Below the pieces are notes generated by a model. The model was not told where the DNA came from, did no database searches, and saw only the letters and a list, made by a program, of their open reading frames with translations. A stretch of DNA of 22,525 bases from positions 1 to 22,525 of the forward strand of contig CAZJGG010000049.1 in assembly GCA_964545475.1 (NCBI GenBank), in the 5' to 3' direction. This DNA is from CAZJGG01 sp964545475. GTDB taxonomy: Bacteria; Bacillota; Clostridia; Lachnospirales; JAISER01. Positions 15,645 to 22,304 of the stretch are shown here, in pieces. Position numbers and translations under genes: made by a program. Every line of letters begins with the position of its first letter. Within the stretch, counting starts at the first letter, position 1.

Positions 15645-16754
15645 ATGCCAAATAAAATTATTCACGGCGGAAATCTACACGAGATAGAGCATAAATATCA
15701 AATACCTATGGAAAAACTCGTTGATTTCAGCGGAAATGTTAATCCCCTTGGCTTCCCCGAAAGTGTGAAGAAAGCCATAACAGAGGGTTTGTCAAAAATA
15801 ACAACATACCCGGATGTTAATTATGAAGGGCTTAAAAAAGCAATTTCCCATTACACCGGGGCAAAAAGCCAAAACATTCTTGTGGGAAACGGAAGCACGG
15901 AGCTAATAGCTCTTTTTATTAAAACGGTGAAATCCATAGGGGGAAATAAAAAAGCCCTTTTAATTGCCCCGTCTTATGGAGAATATGAAAGAGAGCTTCA
16001 AAACTGCGGTTTTGAATATGACACTTTTTCTCTTTTAGAAGAACAGGATTTTGAACCTGATGTTTCTCAGCTTATTACGGCGTTAACTCATAAGTACTCG
16101 CTTATAATACTTTGTAACCCAAACAACCCAACAGGCAAAGCCATTTACCACGAAGACATGGAAAAATTATTAATGCATTGCCGTGATAATTCCATTTTTG
16201 TTATGATTGATGAAACATATGCAGAATTTTGTGAAAGCACTTGTGTTGAAACTTCGGTTTTTATCGACAAATACGATAACTTATTTACAATAAGAGGAAC
16301 ATCTAAATTTTTTGCAATTCCCGGTCTTCGCCTTGGTTATGCCCTTTGCTCCGGTTATAATATTTTAAGCGCTTTTTCGGCTTCTCAATACCCTTGGAGC
16401 GTTAATTCCCTTGCAGATGCCGCCGGGCAGGCTATGTTCCATGATTCCGATTTTATTAATAAAACAAAAAAATTAATTATTTCGGAAAAAAAACACATGT
16501 TTGAAAGACTTGCTAGAATTAAATGCATAAAAGCTTATAAATCCCAATCCAACTTTATTTTAATTAAGTTGCTTCCTAATTGCCCTCTTAACTCCAATGA
16601 AATTTTTGAAAAAGTATTGGAAACCGGTTATTTAATAAGGGATTGCGACGGTTATTCCTTTTTGGACAACCGCTTTATAAGAATATGCGTTTTAATGCCC
16701 AGCGAAAACCAGTTGTTAATATCAAATCTTAAAAAAATATTGGAGTGTGTATAA
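15645..16754 (+). CDS. PLP-dependent aminotransferase, CobD/HisC-like (class I/II)
   Basis: A 369-residue fold-type I PLP enzyme. The N-terminal IIHGGN (5-10) and VDFSGNVNPLG (26-36) are characteristic of CobD-like (threonine-phosphate decarboxylase) and related HisC-type proteins. PLP contacts visible are CNPNNPTGK (157-165), Asp189 (MIDETYAEF) and the Schiff-base lysine Lys221 (IRGTSKFFAIPGLRLGYA). CobD makes (R)-1-amino-2-propanol O-phosphate for cobalamin; HisC makes histidinol phosphate. Neither pathway has other genes here, so the substrate is open. AGGAGGG precedes the ATG. The HIT gene begins one base after its stop. Confidence 0.85.
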   Translation: MPNKIIHGGNLHEIEHKYQIPMEKLVDFSGNVNPLGFPESVKKAITEGLSKITTYPDVNYEGLKKAISHYTGAKSQNILVGNGSTELIALFIKTVKSIGGNKKALLIAPSYGEYERELQNCGFEYDTFSLLEEQDFEPDVSQLITALTHKYSLIILCNPNNPTGKAIYHEDMEKLLMHCRDNSIFVMIDETYAEFCESTCVETSVFIDKYDNLFTIRGTSKFFAIPGLRLGYALCSGYNILSAFSASQYPWSVNSLADAAGQAMFHDSDFINKTKKLIISEKKHMFERLARIKCIKAYKSQSNFILIKLLPNCPLNSNEIFEKVLETGYLIRDCDGYSFLDNRFIRICVLMPSENQLLISNLKKILECV

Positions 16755-16755
16755 A

Positions 16756-17157
16756 ATGAGCGACTGTATTTTCTGTAAAATCGTAAACAACGAAATACCA
16801 AGCAATACTTTTTATGAAGATGAAGATTTTAAATGCTTTTTAGATGCCTTTCCGTCAAGCCTAGGTCATGCCATTATAATTCCTAAAGCTCATACCCCTA
16901 ACGTATTTGAAATTGACAAAAACCTTTATGGAAAGCTTTATACAATTATTCCACAAATTGCAAATAAATTAAAAAATGCTCTTAACTGCGACGGAATAAA
17001 TATTTTACAAAACAACGGCGAAGCTGCAGGGCAAACGGTTTTTCACCTCCATGTACACTTAATTCCCCGGTATAATAACGACAGCGTAAATATTAAATGG
17101 CAGACTGTAAAACCATTAGACCTCGATATTCAAAAACTTTTAAACGCCCTAAGATAA
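16756..17157 (+). CDS. HIT family protein (histidine triad nucleotide hydrolase)
   Basis: A 133-residue HIT-domain protein. The start signature is CIFCKIVNNEIPS with Cys4 and Cys7, a zinc pair in many bacterial Hint proteins. The triad is FHLHVHLIPRY with His97, His99 and His101, the last being the nucleophile region that forms a nucleotidyl intermediate. Members hydrolyse nucleoside phosphoramidates or aminoacyl-AMP. The ATG at 16756 is chosen because it gives the canonical MSDCIFCKI start; an in-frame ATG at 16747 would overlap the previous gene. GGAG lies about 10 bp upstream, inside the end of the PLP gene, suggesting co-translation. Confidence 0.95.
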   Translation: MSDCIFCKIVNNEIPSNTFYEDEDFKCFLDAFPSSLGHAIIIPKAHTPNVFEIDKNLYGKLYTIIPQIANKLKNALNCDGINILQNNGEAAGQTVFHLHVHLIPRYNNDSVNIKWQTVKPLDLDIQKLLNALR

Positions 17158-17273
17158 TAACAACTTCGTCAAAACCACGTTAAATTTTACCTGTATACAA
17201 AATATTAATAATGCTGTATACTTACGACATAACGACTAATACTGATACTGCTTGCATACGGGGGTAAACATTT

Positions 17274-17510
17274 ATGAAAGCTTATAAAAGGGTACTGGTT
17301 TATAAAAAAGCGGTAAAAAAGGTTTGCTGTAACTTTTGCGGGCACGAAATTAACAAAAATCAGTTTGGATATATGGATGAACACATTTCGGTTAAAAAAA
17401 AGTGGGGGTATGGCTCTATCCACGACGGAGAAACCCACAGCTTTGACATTTGTATGACATGTTATGAGCGGCTTGTTAAAGCGATGAAAATTTCCCCAAA
17501 TGTGAAATAA
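17274..17510 (+). CDS. Small conserved zinc-ribbon-like protein
   Basis: A 78-residue protein with two CxxC pairs (Cys19/Cys22 and Cys60/Cys63) spaced to bind one zinc. The aromatic, Gly-rich centre KKWGYGSIHDGETHSFDIC is a pattern I associate with a widespread, uncharacterised bacterial family. The N-terminus is strongly basic (KAYKRVLVYKKAVKK). A G-rich GGGGGT lies before the ATG. A weak promoter TATACA-17 bp-TATACT is visible around 17193-17220. The gene is separated by 116 bp from the HIT gene and ends at a very strong terminator. Function is unknown; nucleic-acid or protein binding is possible from the fold only. Confidence 0.8.
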   Translation: MKAYKRVLVYKKAVKKVCCNFCGHEINKNQFGYMDEHISVKKKWGYGSIHDGETHSFDICMTCYERLVKAMKISPNVK

Positions 17511-17570
17511 TAAAAAAATAAGCTCTATAGAAGTTGCGTTTTTGCAATTTCTATAGAGCTTATTTTTTTA
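17511..17570. terminator. Bidirectional terminator after the zinc-ribbon gene
   Basis: A 27-bp stem (17511-17537 against 17544-17570, one G/T wobble position) has a GTTTTT loop. The core is ATAAGCTCTATAGAA. Runs of seven As on the left and seven Ts on the right make it a strong rho-independent terminator in both directions. Confidence 0.93.
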
Positions 17571-17641
17571 TAGCTCTCTTCCCACACTCGTGTTGTTTTA
17601 GTTGATTTTTTAGCAAATTGTTCTATCTATGAAATTTCGCC

Positions 17642-17670
17642 TTGACAAATTTTCATTTATATTCCACAAT
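17642..17670 (+). promoter_or_regulatory. Possible promoter of the chemoreceptor gene
   Basis: A perfect TTGACA (17642-17647) is followed after 17 bp by CACAAT (17665-17670), four of six matches to the -10 consensus. No sigma-D motif (TAAA...CCGATA) was seen, although flagellar and chemotaxis genes often use one. Confidence 0.45.
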
Positions 17671-17708
17671 AATTACATCAAATATGACTTTGGAATTAAA
17701 ATATTCTT

Positions 17709-20360
17709 ATGGGCGGGGGCAATATTTTGGAGAAATTAATTAAATCAAAAAAATTTAAAAGCATTAAAAGAAAAATTGTAACATTTTTTGTAGTGTCAAT
17801 GGGTATCGGTATGATTTTTTTAACGTTATCACTCACTAATTCTTTAAATGTTTTAGTAAGCATAAAAACTGAAAAGGAAACATTTGAGACTGCCCAGCAT
17901 TACAGCTCTTTATTTAGGGAGGTTGTTGACGAAAATATTCTTATTTTAAAAACACTGGATTCAGTGGTAAAAATGAATATTAAAAATAATTTGACAGACA
18001 GATATGAAACGGAATTAATTCTTAAAGATATTTTGCAGTCAATTAACACCGTAGACAGTTTATATTTGATGTTTGAGCCAAATGCATTTGACGGCAGGGA
18101 TTCTGAATTTGTCGCATCTACTGTAGGTTCGTATTCTAATGGCCGAGCGTATATGTATGCATATAGAGAAGGCGACGACTTTCAAACCGTTACAGATGTA
18201 GGAATAGTAAATACCGAGACTTCGGATAATGACTATTTGCTTGATATATACACCATTCCCAAATCCACTTTACAACCATACGTTTCAAAACCTTATGAAT
18301 ATGTAGAAGATAATGGGGAAGTTTTTGAATACATAACTGTTTCAGTACCAATAATTTTAGACGGTAAATTCATTGGAATAGCCGGCTCTGATTATGAAGC
18401 GAAAAATTTTTATAATATTTTAAACACAAAAATATACGATAACGGTTATATAGTTTTAACTTCAAGTGATAACAAAATTATATATTCGCCAGATAAATCA
18501 ATTGCCGGGGAAGAGGCCCCAAAACATTTTGAAAATGTTTTCGTCAATAACTCTCTTGAAATAAAAGTTGATAAAAAAGTTGTTTTAAATGGCAAAGGGC
18601 ACTTTATTATAAAAGCACCTGTATATTTTAACCAATTAAATGAAGTTTACTGTATAAGCGTTGTTGTTCCCAACTCTGAAATTTTTTTAGCCAGCAATTT
18701 ATCAATATTAGGCGTAGTTATAATAATTATAATAACAGGTGTTATAATAACCTTCGCATCAATAAAATATACTGGTAAACTATTTTTGCCTTTAAGTGAG
18801 TTGGCTAAAATTTCTGAAAAAATTTCTGAAGGTGACTTTAATTTTCAATTACCAAATACTGAAAATGATGAAATCGGTGTTTTAAACCAAGGATTTAGCA
18901 AGATTGTTTATATAGTTAATAACATTTTGGAGGACACTATTAATTTATCTACAAATCACGCCAAAGGAAACATAGATGCTGTAATAGATGAGGACAAATA
19001 CAACGGCTCTTTTAAAACTGTAGCTCAAAAAACTTCTAATATGGCAAGAGAATATTCTTACATGATTACGGAAATTTCAAACGGGCTTGAAAACTTTTCT
19101 AATGGACGGTTTAATGAAAAAATTAATCAATATCCAGGCAAAAAAGTTGCTATTACAAACGCCATGACAAACCTCGCCGAAAATTTATCTAACGTTAGCG
19201 GAGATTTAAAGCTGCTAATTAATGAGGCTTCCAACGGTGAATTATGCCACCGTGTTGATATATTAAAATATAGCGGAGACTGGCAGACCTTAACACAATC
19301 TCTTAATGAATTAATGGATACTATTGTTAGCCCTATTAATGAGTTAACAACTGTATTAGACCATGTTTCAAAAGGACAATTTTCTTTGCTTATGCAAGGG
19401 GAATATAAGGGACAATTTTTAGAAATGAAAACCTCTCTTAATAGCACTATTTCAACTATTGTGGAATATATTCATGAAATCTCCTTGGTTTTAAACAAAA
19501 TGGCTGACAATAACCTTAATCAGGAGGTAACCGGGGAATACGTGGGAGAATTTAGTAAAATTAAGGAATCCCTTAACAATATTCTTAAAAACTTTAGTAT
19601 TATTTTGAAAAACATAGGTGTGACATCTAAGCAGTTATCAGAAGGCGCCGCTTTTATTGCAAGCAACACATATGAAATATCAATTGGGGTTAATAACCAA
19701 CGAAATTCCGTAAATGTCTTAAGAAGCTCTGTTGAAAAACTGGAGCAGGGCGTAAGTAATGAGTTTGCCCAGGCACAATCGGCTAAAATGGTTTCGGAAC
19801 ATTCCAATAAAGATATAATGATGGGTAACGAGGAAATGGACCGATTAATAAACTCTATGAATGAACTTGGTGAAGTTTCCAAAACTATTACAAGCATTGC
19901 AAAAGTTATTGACAGCATTTCATTTCAAATAGGTTTATTATCCGTTAACGCCTCTATAGAAGCCTCAAGAGCCGGTATACACGGCAAAGGATTTTCTGTT
20001 GTTGCAGACGAGGTTAGAAGCCTAGCCGGAAAGAGCACAGAGTCTGCAAAGGAAATTGACGGTTTAATTAAAAGTGCAGTTCTGCGTATATCAGAGGGTG
20101 CAAAAAACGCTCACACAACCAGAAGCATTATGCACGAAATAATAGGAGGGTTTACAAAAACAAACGAGCTAATGGACTCCATTTCGGTTTCCATTGAAGA
20201 GCAGATGAATGTAATTAAACTTATAACAGACGAGGTTACCCAGATTTCCCAAATTGCCTCTACCAATTCTACAGCGGTTGAACAAGTTGTTGCCAGCACA
20301 GAGGAGCTTGCCGGTCAATCAGAGGTGCTAAGCGATACTGCAAACAGTTTTAAATTGTAA
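17709..20360 (+). CDS. Methyl-accepting chemotaxis protein with extracellular sensor and HAMP chain
   Basis: An 883-residue transmembrane chemoreceptor. TM1 is at about 23-45 and TM2 at 331-352 (LSILGVVIIIIITGVIITFA). They enclose a roughly 285-residue extracellular sensor that looks like a double Cache domain, expected to bind a small ligand. The juxtamembrane HAMP (353-405) is followed by four further HAMP-like units (about 410-500, 505-545, 548-590, 595-635) with recurring G.F/L...Y.G.F patterns. The cytoplasmic signalling hairpin has its tip at VNASIEASRAGIHGKGFSVVADEVRSLA (746-773), the part that contacts CheA and CheW. No C-terminal tethering pentapeptide is seen (ends SFKL). ATG 17709 is used; an in-frame TTG at 17727 is also possible, and neither has a clear ribosome binding site. 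It could work with the nearby CheV. Confidence 0.94.
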   Translation: MGGGNILEKLIKSKKFKSIKRKIVTFFVVSMGIGMIFLTLSLTNSLNVLVSIKTEKETFETAQHYSSLFREVVDENILILKTLDSVVKMNIKNNLTDRYETELILKDILQSINTVDSLYLMFEPNAFDGRDSEFVASTVGSYSNGRAYMYAYREGDDFQTVTDVGIVNTETSDNDYLLDIYTIPKSTLQPYVSKPYEYVEDNGEVFEYITVSVPIILDGKFIGIAGSDYEAKNFYNILNTKIYDNGYIVLTSSDNKIIYSPDKSIAGEEAPKHFENVFVNNSLEIKVDKKVVLNGKGHFIIKAPVYFNQLNEVYCISVVVPNSEIFLASNLSILGVVIIIIITGVIITFASIKYTGKLFLPLSELAKISEKISEGDFNFQLPNTENDEIGVLNQGFSKIVYIVNNILEDTINLSTNHAKGNIDAVIDEDKYNGSFKTVAQKTSNMAREYSYMITEISNGLENFSNGRFNEKINQYPGKKVAITNAMTNLAENLSNVSGDLKLLINEASNGELCHRVDILKYSGDWQTLTQSLNELMDTIVSPINELTTVLDHVSKGQFSLLMQGEYKGQFLEMKTSLNSTISTIVEYIHEISLVLNKMADNNLNQEVTGEYVGEFSKIKESLNNILKNFSIILKNIGVTSKQLSEGAAFIASNTYEISIGVNNQRNSVNVLRSSVEKLEQGVSNEFAQAQSAKMVSEHSNKDIMMGNEEMDRLINSMNELGEVSKTITSIAKVIDSISFQIGLLSVNASIEASRAGIHGKGFSVVADEVRSLAGKSTESAKEIDGLIKSAVLRISEGAKNAHTTRSIMHEIIGGFTKTNELMDSISVSIEEQMNVIKLITDEVTQISQIASTNSTAVEQVVASTEELAGQSEVLSDTANSFKL

Positions 20361-20361
20361 T

Positions 20362-20775
20362 TTACCAGCAAAGCTTAACAAAAAATCCAATGAGCACTTC
20401 ATCACAGCAGATGGAGGCACAATTGGACTTGGGTATATAAACTTGGAAGCAATTGGAATCCGAAAATGTAATAGGCAATGGGGTAAAAACCATGCTATCT
20501 GACTCTCTTATTTTTCTTGTTCTTCCACAGTAATCAACATAATAGAGCAAAATGTCATACCATACTGAAATGGCACATTGCTCATATTTCACATGGTTAA
20601 GATGAACTGTACATTTTTGAATGCACTCTATACTGTTTACACATATTCTTTTAGATATTTGTTCACAAATACATCTACAGTTGTTAATATTAACAACACA
20701 GCAGTTGCTTTCGGCTGTAACAGGTATATCACCGAACAACCCATGCGCTTCAGCCACACTCAAAAATTTTTGCAT
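20362..20775 (-). CDS. Cysteine-rich SPOCS (DUF3794)-like protein
   Basis: A 137-residue protein with 15 cysteines and no signal peptide or membrane segment. The stretch from about 43 to 115 (CVNSIECIQKCTVHLNHVKYE, then ISVWYDILLYYVDYCGRTRK and FTPLPITFSD) has the strand pattern of SPOCS/DUF3794 domains found in SipL and other spore-associated proteins of Clostridia. That match is by eye. High cysteine content without export signals suits a protein laid down on the spore surface from the mother cell; this is inference. GGAG lies about 10 bp before the ATG. Its stop is one base from the stop of the convergent chemoreceptor gene, so there is no room for a terminator between them. Confidence 0.7.
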   Translation of the reverse strand: MQKFLSVAEAHGLFGDIPVTAESNCCVVNINNCRCICEQISKRICVNSIECIQKCTVHLNHVKYEQCAISVWYDILLYYVDYCGRTRKIRESDSMVFTPLPITFSDSNCFQVYIPKSNCASICCDEVLIGFFVKLCW

Positions 20776-20802
20776 TTCTCATCTCTCCATTACAAAAACT
20801 TA

Positions 20803-20856
20803 CCCTCAATGGCTATAGATACGAGTGCAGCTTATTGAGGGCAGGTACTAAGCTGC
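20803..20856 (-). promoter_or_regulatory. Structured leader, possible H-type pseudoknot, before the SPOCS-like gene
   Basis: On the minus strand GCAGCTTA (20849-20856) pairs with TAAGCTGC (20828-20835). The loop holds CCCTCAAT (20834-20841), which can pair with ATTGAGGG (20803-20810) further downstream. The two 8-bp helices share only the boundary base pair, so they could form an H-type pseudoknot or act as alternatives. The second helix ends about 17 bases before the GGAG ribosome binding site. This could be a regulatory leader, but the region is repeat-rich and chance pairing is possible. Confidence 0.4.
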
Positions 20857-21023
20857 ACGCACGTTTTATAAATGTATTTTTGATTCATGGGACTGTTGAA
20901 AATTAAGGTAAATTCTTAAAAAATATTTGCCGAAAAGCCCAAAACATGGCTTTTCTTTCAATGCTTTTTAAGAATTTTTGAATTATTCAACAGTCCCATT
21001 CATAAAACGGGCGTGTTTAAGCT
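20850..21023. repeat. Outer hairpin split by an inserted element
   Basis: The left arm at 20855-20873 (CACGCACGTTTTATAAAT type) matches, inverted, the right arm at 20998-21016 (ATTCATAAAACGGGCGTG) at 17 of 19 positions. Removing the element at 20889-20997 and one ATTCAT copy rejoins them as a compact hairpin with a loop of about 9 nt. This indicates an older palindrome that was later interrupted. Confidence 0.65.
20889..20997. mobile_element. MITE-like element with 6-bp flanking direct repeat
   Basis: Inverted ends GGGACTGTTGAA (20889-20900) and TTCAACAGTCCC (20986-20997), with arms that continue inward to a GCCGAAAAGCC...GGCTTTTC hairpin (20928-20958), make the whole 109 bp a near-palindrome. 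The direct repeat ATTCAT flanks it on both sides (20883-20888 and 20998-21003), as a target-site duplication would. It has no coding capacity. Termini and the TTTGCCGAAAAG motif link it to the element at 10403-10579. Confidence 0.78.
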
Positions 21024-21030
21024 GTTATAT

Positions 21031-21096
21031 TAACGTGAGAATTGCTCCCCAATTAAGCCGCTAAAGCGGCTTTTCGACTTTGTCGAACTCACGTTA
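21031..21096. repeat. 66-bp palindromic repeat, copy 1
   Basis: This is identical base for base to 21198-21263. The outer ends TAACGTGAG/CTCACGTTA are inverted, and the centre carries AAGCCGCT-AA-AGCGGCTTTT, a terminator-like hairpin pointing in the plus direction, next to TCGAC-TTT-GTCGA. The right end (TCGAACTCACGTTA) resembles the arm of the hairpins at 8471 and 21103. Confidence 0.85.
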
Positions 21097-21102
21097 AAAT
21101 AA

Positions 21103-21193
21103 TGTGAGTTCGATGAAAATTATAAAAAACATAATTTCATCGAACTTTGATTATATTCCCACAATTTGCGGCAAAAACCGCCGAAAATTGTCG
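21103..21193. repeat. REP-like hairpins between the two 66-bp repeats
   Basis: The first hairpin pairs AGTTCGATGAAAATTAT (21107-21123) with ATAATTTCATCGAACT (21131-21146). Its left arm TGTGAGTTCGATG...AAATTAT is identical to that at 8473-8492. The second hairpin pairs ACAATTTGCGGC with GCCGAAAATTGT (21161-21191, imperfect). Neither shows a clear T-run. Confidence 0.65.
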
Positions 21194-21197
21194 CTCA

Positions 21198-21263
21198 TAA
21201 CGTGAGAATTGCTCCCCAATTAAGCCGCTAAAGCGGCTTTTCGACTTTGTCGAACTCACGTTA
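21198..21263. repeat. 66-bp palindromic repeat, copy 2
   Basis: Identical to copy 1 at 21031-21096. It ends two bases from the stop codon of the DUF11 gene, so its hairpins probably form the 3' end of that transcript, although the T-run favours termination in the opposite (plus) direction. Confidence 0.85.
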
Positions 21264-21265
21264 TA

Positions 21266-22087
21266 TTAATCACAATTATTGCATTCTACTGTTACAGTAA
21301 ACCTAATAGTATAAGATTCACCTGGTTCGAGGTTTCCAATTGTAATGCCCTTTTCAGGGTTTTCATTGGTCGGACCTACATGATTCTTATAAGTTGAGTG
21401 TTCCTTATACTTCATTCCTGCAGGTATATTATCTCTTACAACAATGTCATTAAGTTTCACATCACCGCAATTTGTTACTACCAGCGTAAATACCACTTCC
21501 TCGCAGCAATGAGTTACAAATGTCTTGTCGGCAGATTTTACAATGCTTAAGCATGGGTTAACAATCAATGTCAGTGCATGGTCTGTATCAGTGGTTAGGT
21601 TGTGTTGTATACCCTTAACGTCAATAAAGCTGTACGTTGCCCACGTCACATTATCAATTTCACCACTTTCACCATCATTAACAGTTACGTCAAACTCAAG
21701 TGTTACAGAACCTCCCGCCGGTACATCACCAAAGCTGATACCGGTTTCTAATGTTTCTCCCGGCTGTGGCGCAGGCACAATAGAACCAGGCACTACCGTA
21801 GTTTTAGGTGAAATAGTGTCACAAATTACTACATCTTGTACATCTACTGAGGATTTATTCTCGTAGGTAATTGTATAGTGTATTGTATCTCCAGTCTGAG
21901 CACATGCTTTGTCGGCTACCTTGCCAATATATGCTTTGATACAGTCAATGCGCACAGATGATTCTGCATGGAGAGGCTGCACTCCCCCGCCATTACAATG
22001 GTCAATGTATTTACCATCTGCTGTTGCGCAGTTAATAAACGGACCACATGGATCACAAGTTATAATTTCATTTAATAAACTGTTCAT
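21266..22087 (-). CDS. Cysteine-rich protein with two DUF11 repeats
   Basis: A 273-residue protein with two tandem DUF11 (Ig-like, conserved-repeat) domains at about 49-165 and 178-270. Each has the pattern GDTIHYTITYENKSSVDVQ / EEVVFTLVVTNCGDVKLND, followed by DTISPKTTVVPGS or DNIPAGMKYKEHS. The N-terminal 45 residues (MNSLLNEIITCDPCGPFINC) hold four cysteines and no signal peptide. Thirteen cysteines in total suggest disulfide crosslinking after assembly outside a reducing cytosol, as in spore-surface layers; that role is inferred. A strong AAAGGAGG precedes the ATG. Upstream are a sporulation-like promoter and a perfect palindrome. It shares strand and cysteine richness with the SPOCS-like gene downstream. 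Confidence 0.85.
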   Translation of the reverse strand: MNSLLNEIITCDPCGPFINCATADGKYIDHCNGGGVQPLHAESSVRIDCIKAYIGKVADKACAQTGDTIHYTITYENKSSVDVQDVVICDTISPKTTVVPGSIVPAPQPGETLETGISFGDVPAGGSVTLEFDVTVNDGESGEIDNVTWATYSFIDVKGIQHNLTTDTDHALTLIVNPCLSIVKSADKTFVTHCCEEVVFTLVVTNCGDVKLNDIVVRDNIPAGMKYKEHSTYKNHVGPTNENPEKGITIGNLEPGESYTIRFTVTVECNNCD

Positions 22088-22120
22088 TAAAATCCTCCTT
22101 TCTTAAGTATTTTAAATTCT

Positions 22121-22136
22121 TTGGAAATATTTCCAA
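22121..22136. promoter_or_regulatory. 16-bp perfect palindrome at the predicted start of the DUF11 transcript
   Basis: TTGGAAATATTTCCAA is a perfect dyad lying immediately downstream of the candidate -10. A dimeric regulator bound here would cover the transcription start. No regulator is identified. Confidence 0.5.
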
Positions 22137-22138
22137 TA

Positions 22139-22166
22139 TATCATATGCAAAAAAAATACAATTTGT
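22139..22166 (-). promoter_or_regulatory. Candidate sigma-K/sigma-E-type promoter of the DUF11 gene
   Basis: On the minus strand AC (22165-22166), then 17 bp, then CATATGATA (22139-22147), which fits the late mother-cell -10 pattern CATANNNTA with its short AC -35. No vegetative TTGACA/TATAAT pair at normal spacing is as good. The match is short and could be chance in AT-rich DNA. Confidence 0.45.
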
Positions 22167-22235
22167 CCTATTTTTAACAAAAAAAGTAAGCACCGAATAA
22201 TCTGCGCTTACTTACCATAAAAATTTTATTTAATA

Positions 22236-22304
22236 CACCTCTTCTGAAACTCGCTGTCGTCGTATTTGTGAGCAAACACGGCGGCATGGAGTTGCTATAA
22301 GAGG
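22236..22304. mobile_element. Internally deleted relative of the 8304 MITE-like element
   Basis: The left part CCTCTTCTGAAACTCGC...GTCGTCGTATTTG (22238-22268) matches the right arm of the 8304-8470 element (reverse strand) with one difference in about 31 bases. The right part, read reversed (AACTCCATGCCGCCGT), matches its left arm. The centre is missing, leaving about 69 bp instead of 167. Its right end runs into the tandem palindromic repeats. Confidence 0.7.

Noticed and set aside
15645..16754. Firm assignment as cobD (cobalamin biosynthesis)
   Set aside because: Motifs are CobD-like, but HisC-like enzymes share them and no cobalamin genes are nearby.
20889..20997. Remnant of a transposase gene
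   Set aside because: The element is only 109 bp, nearly entirely palindromic, and encodes nothing recognisable.
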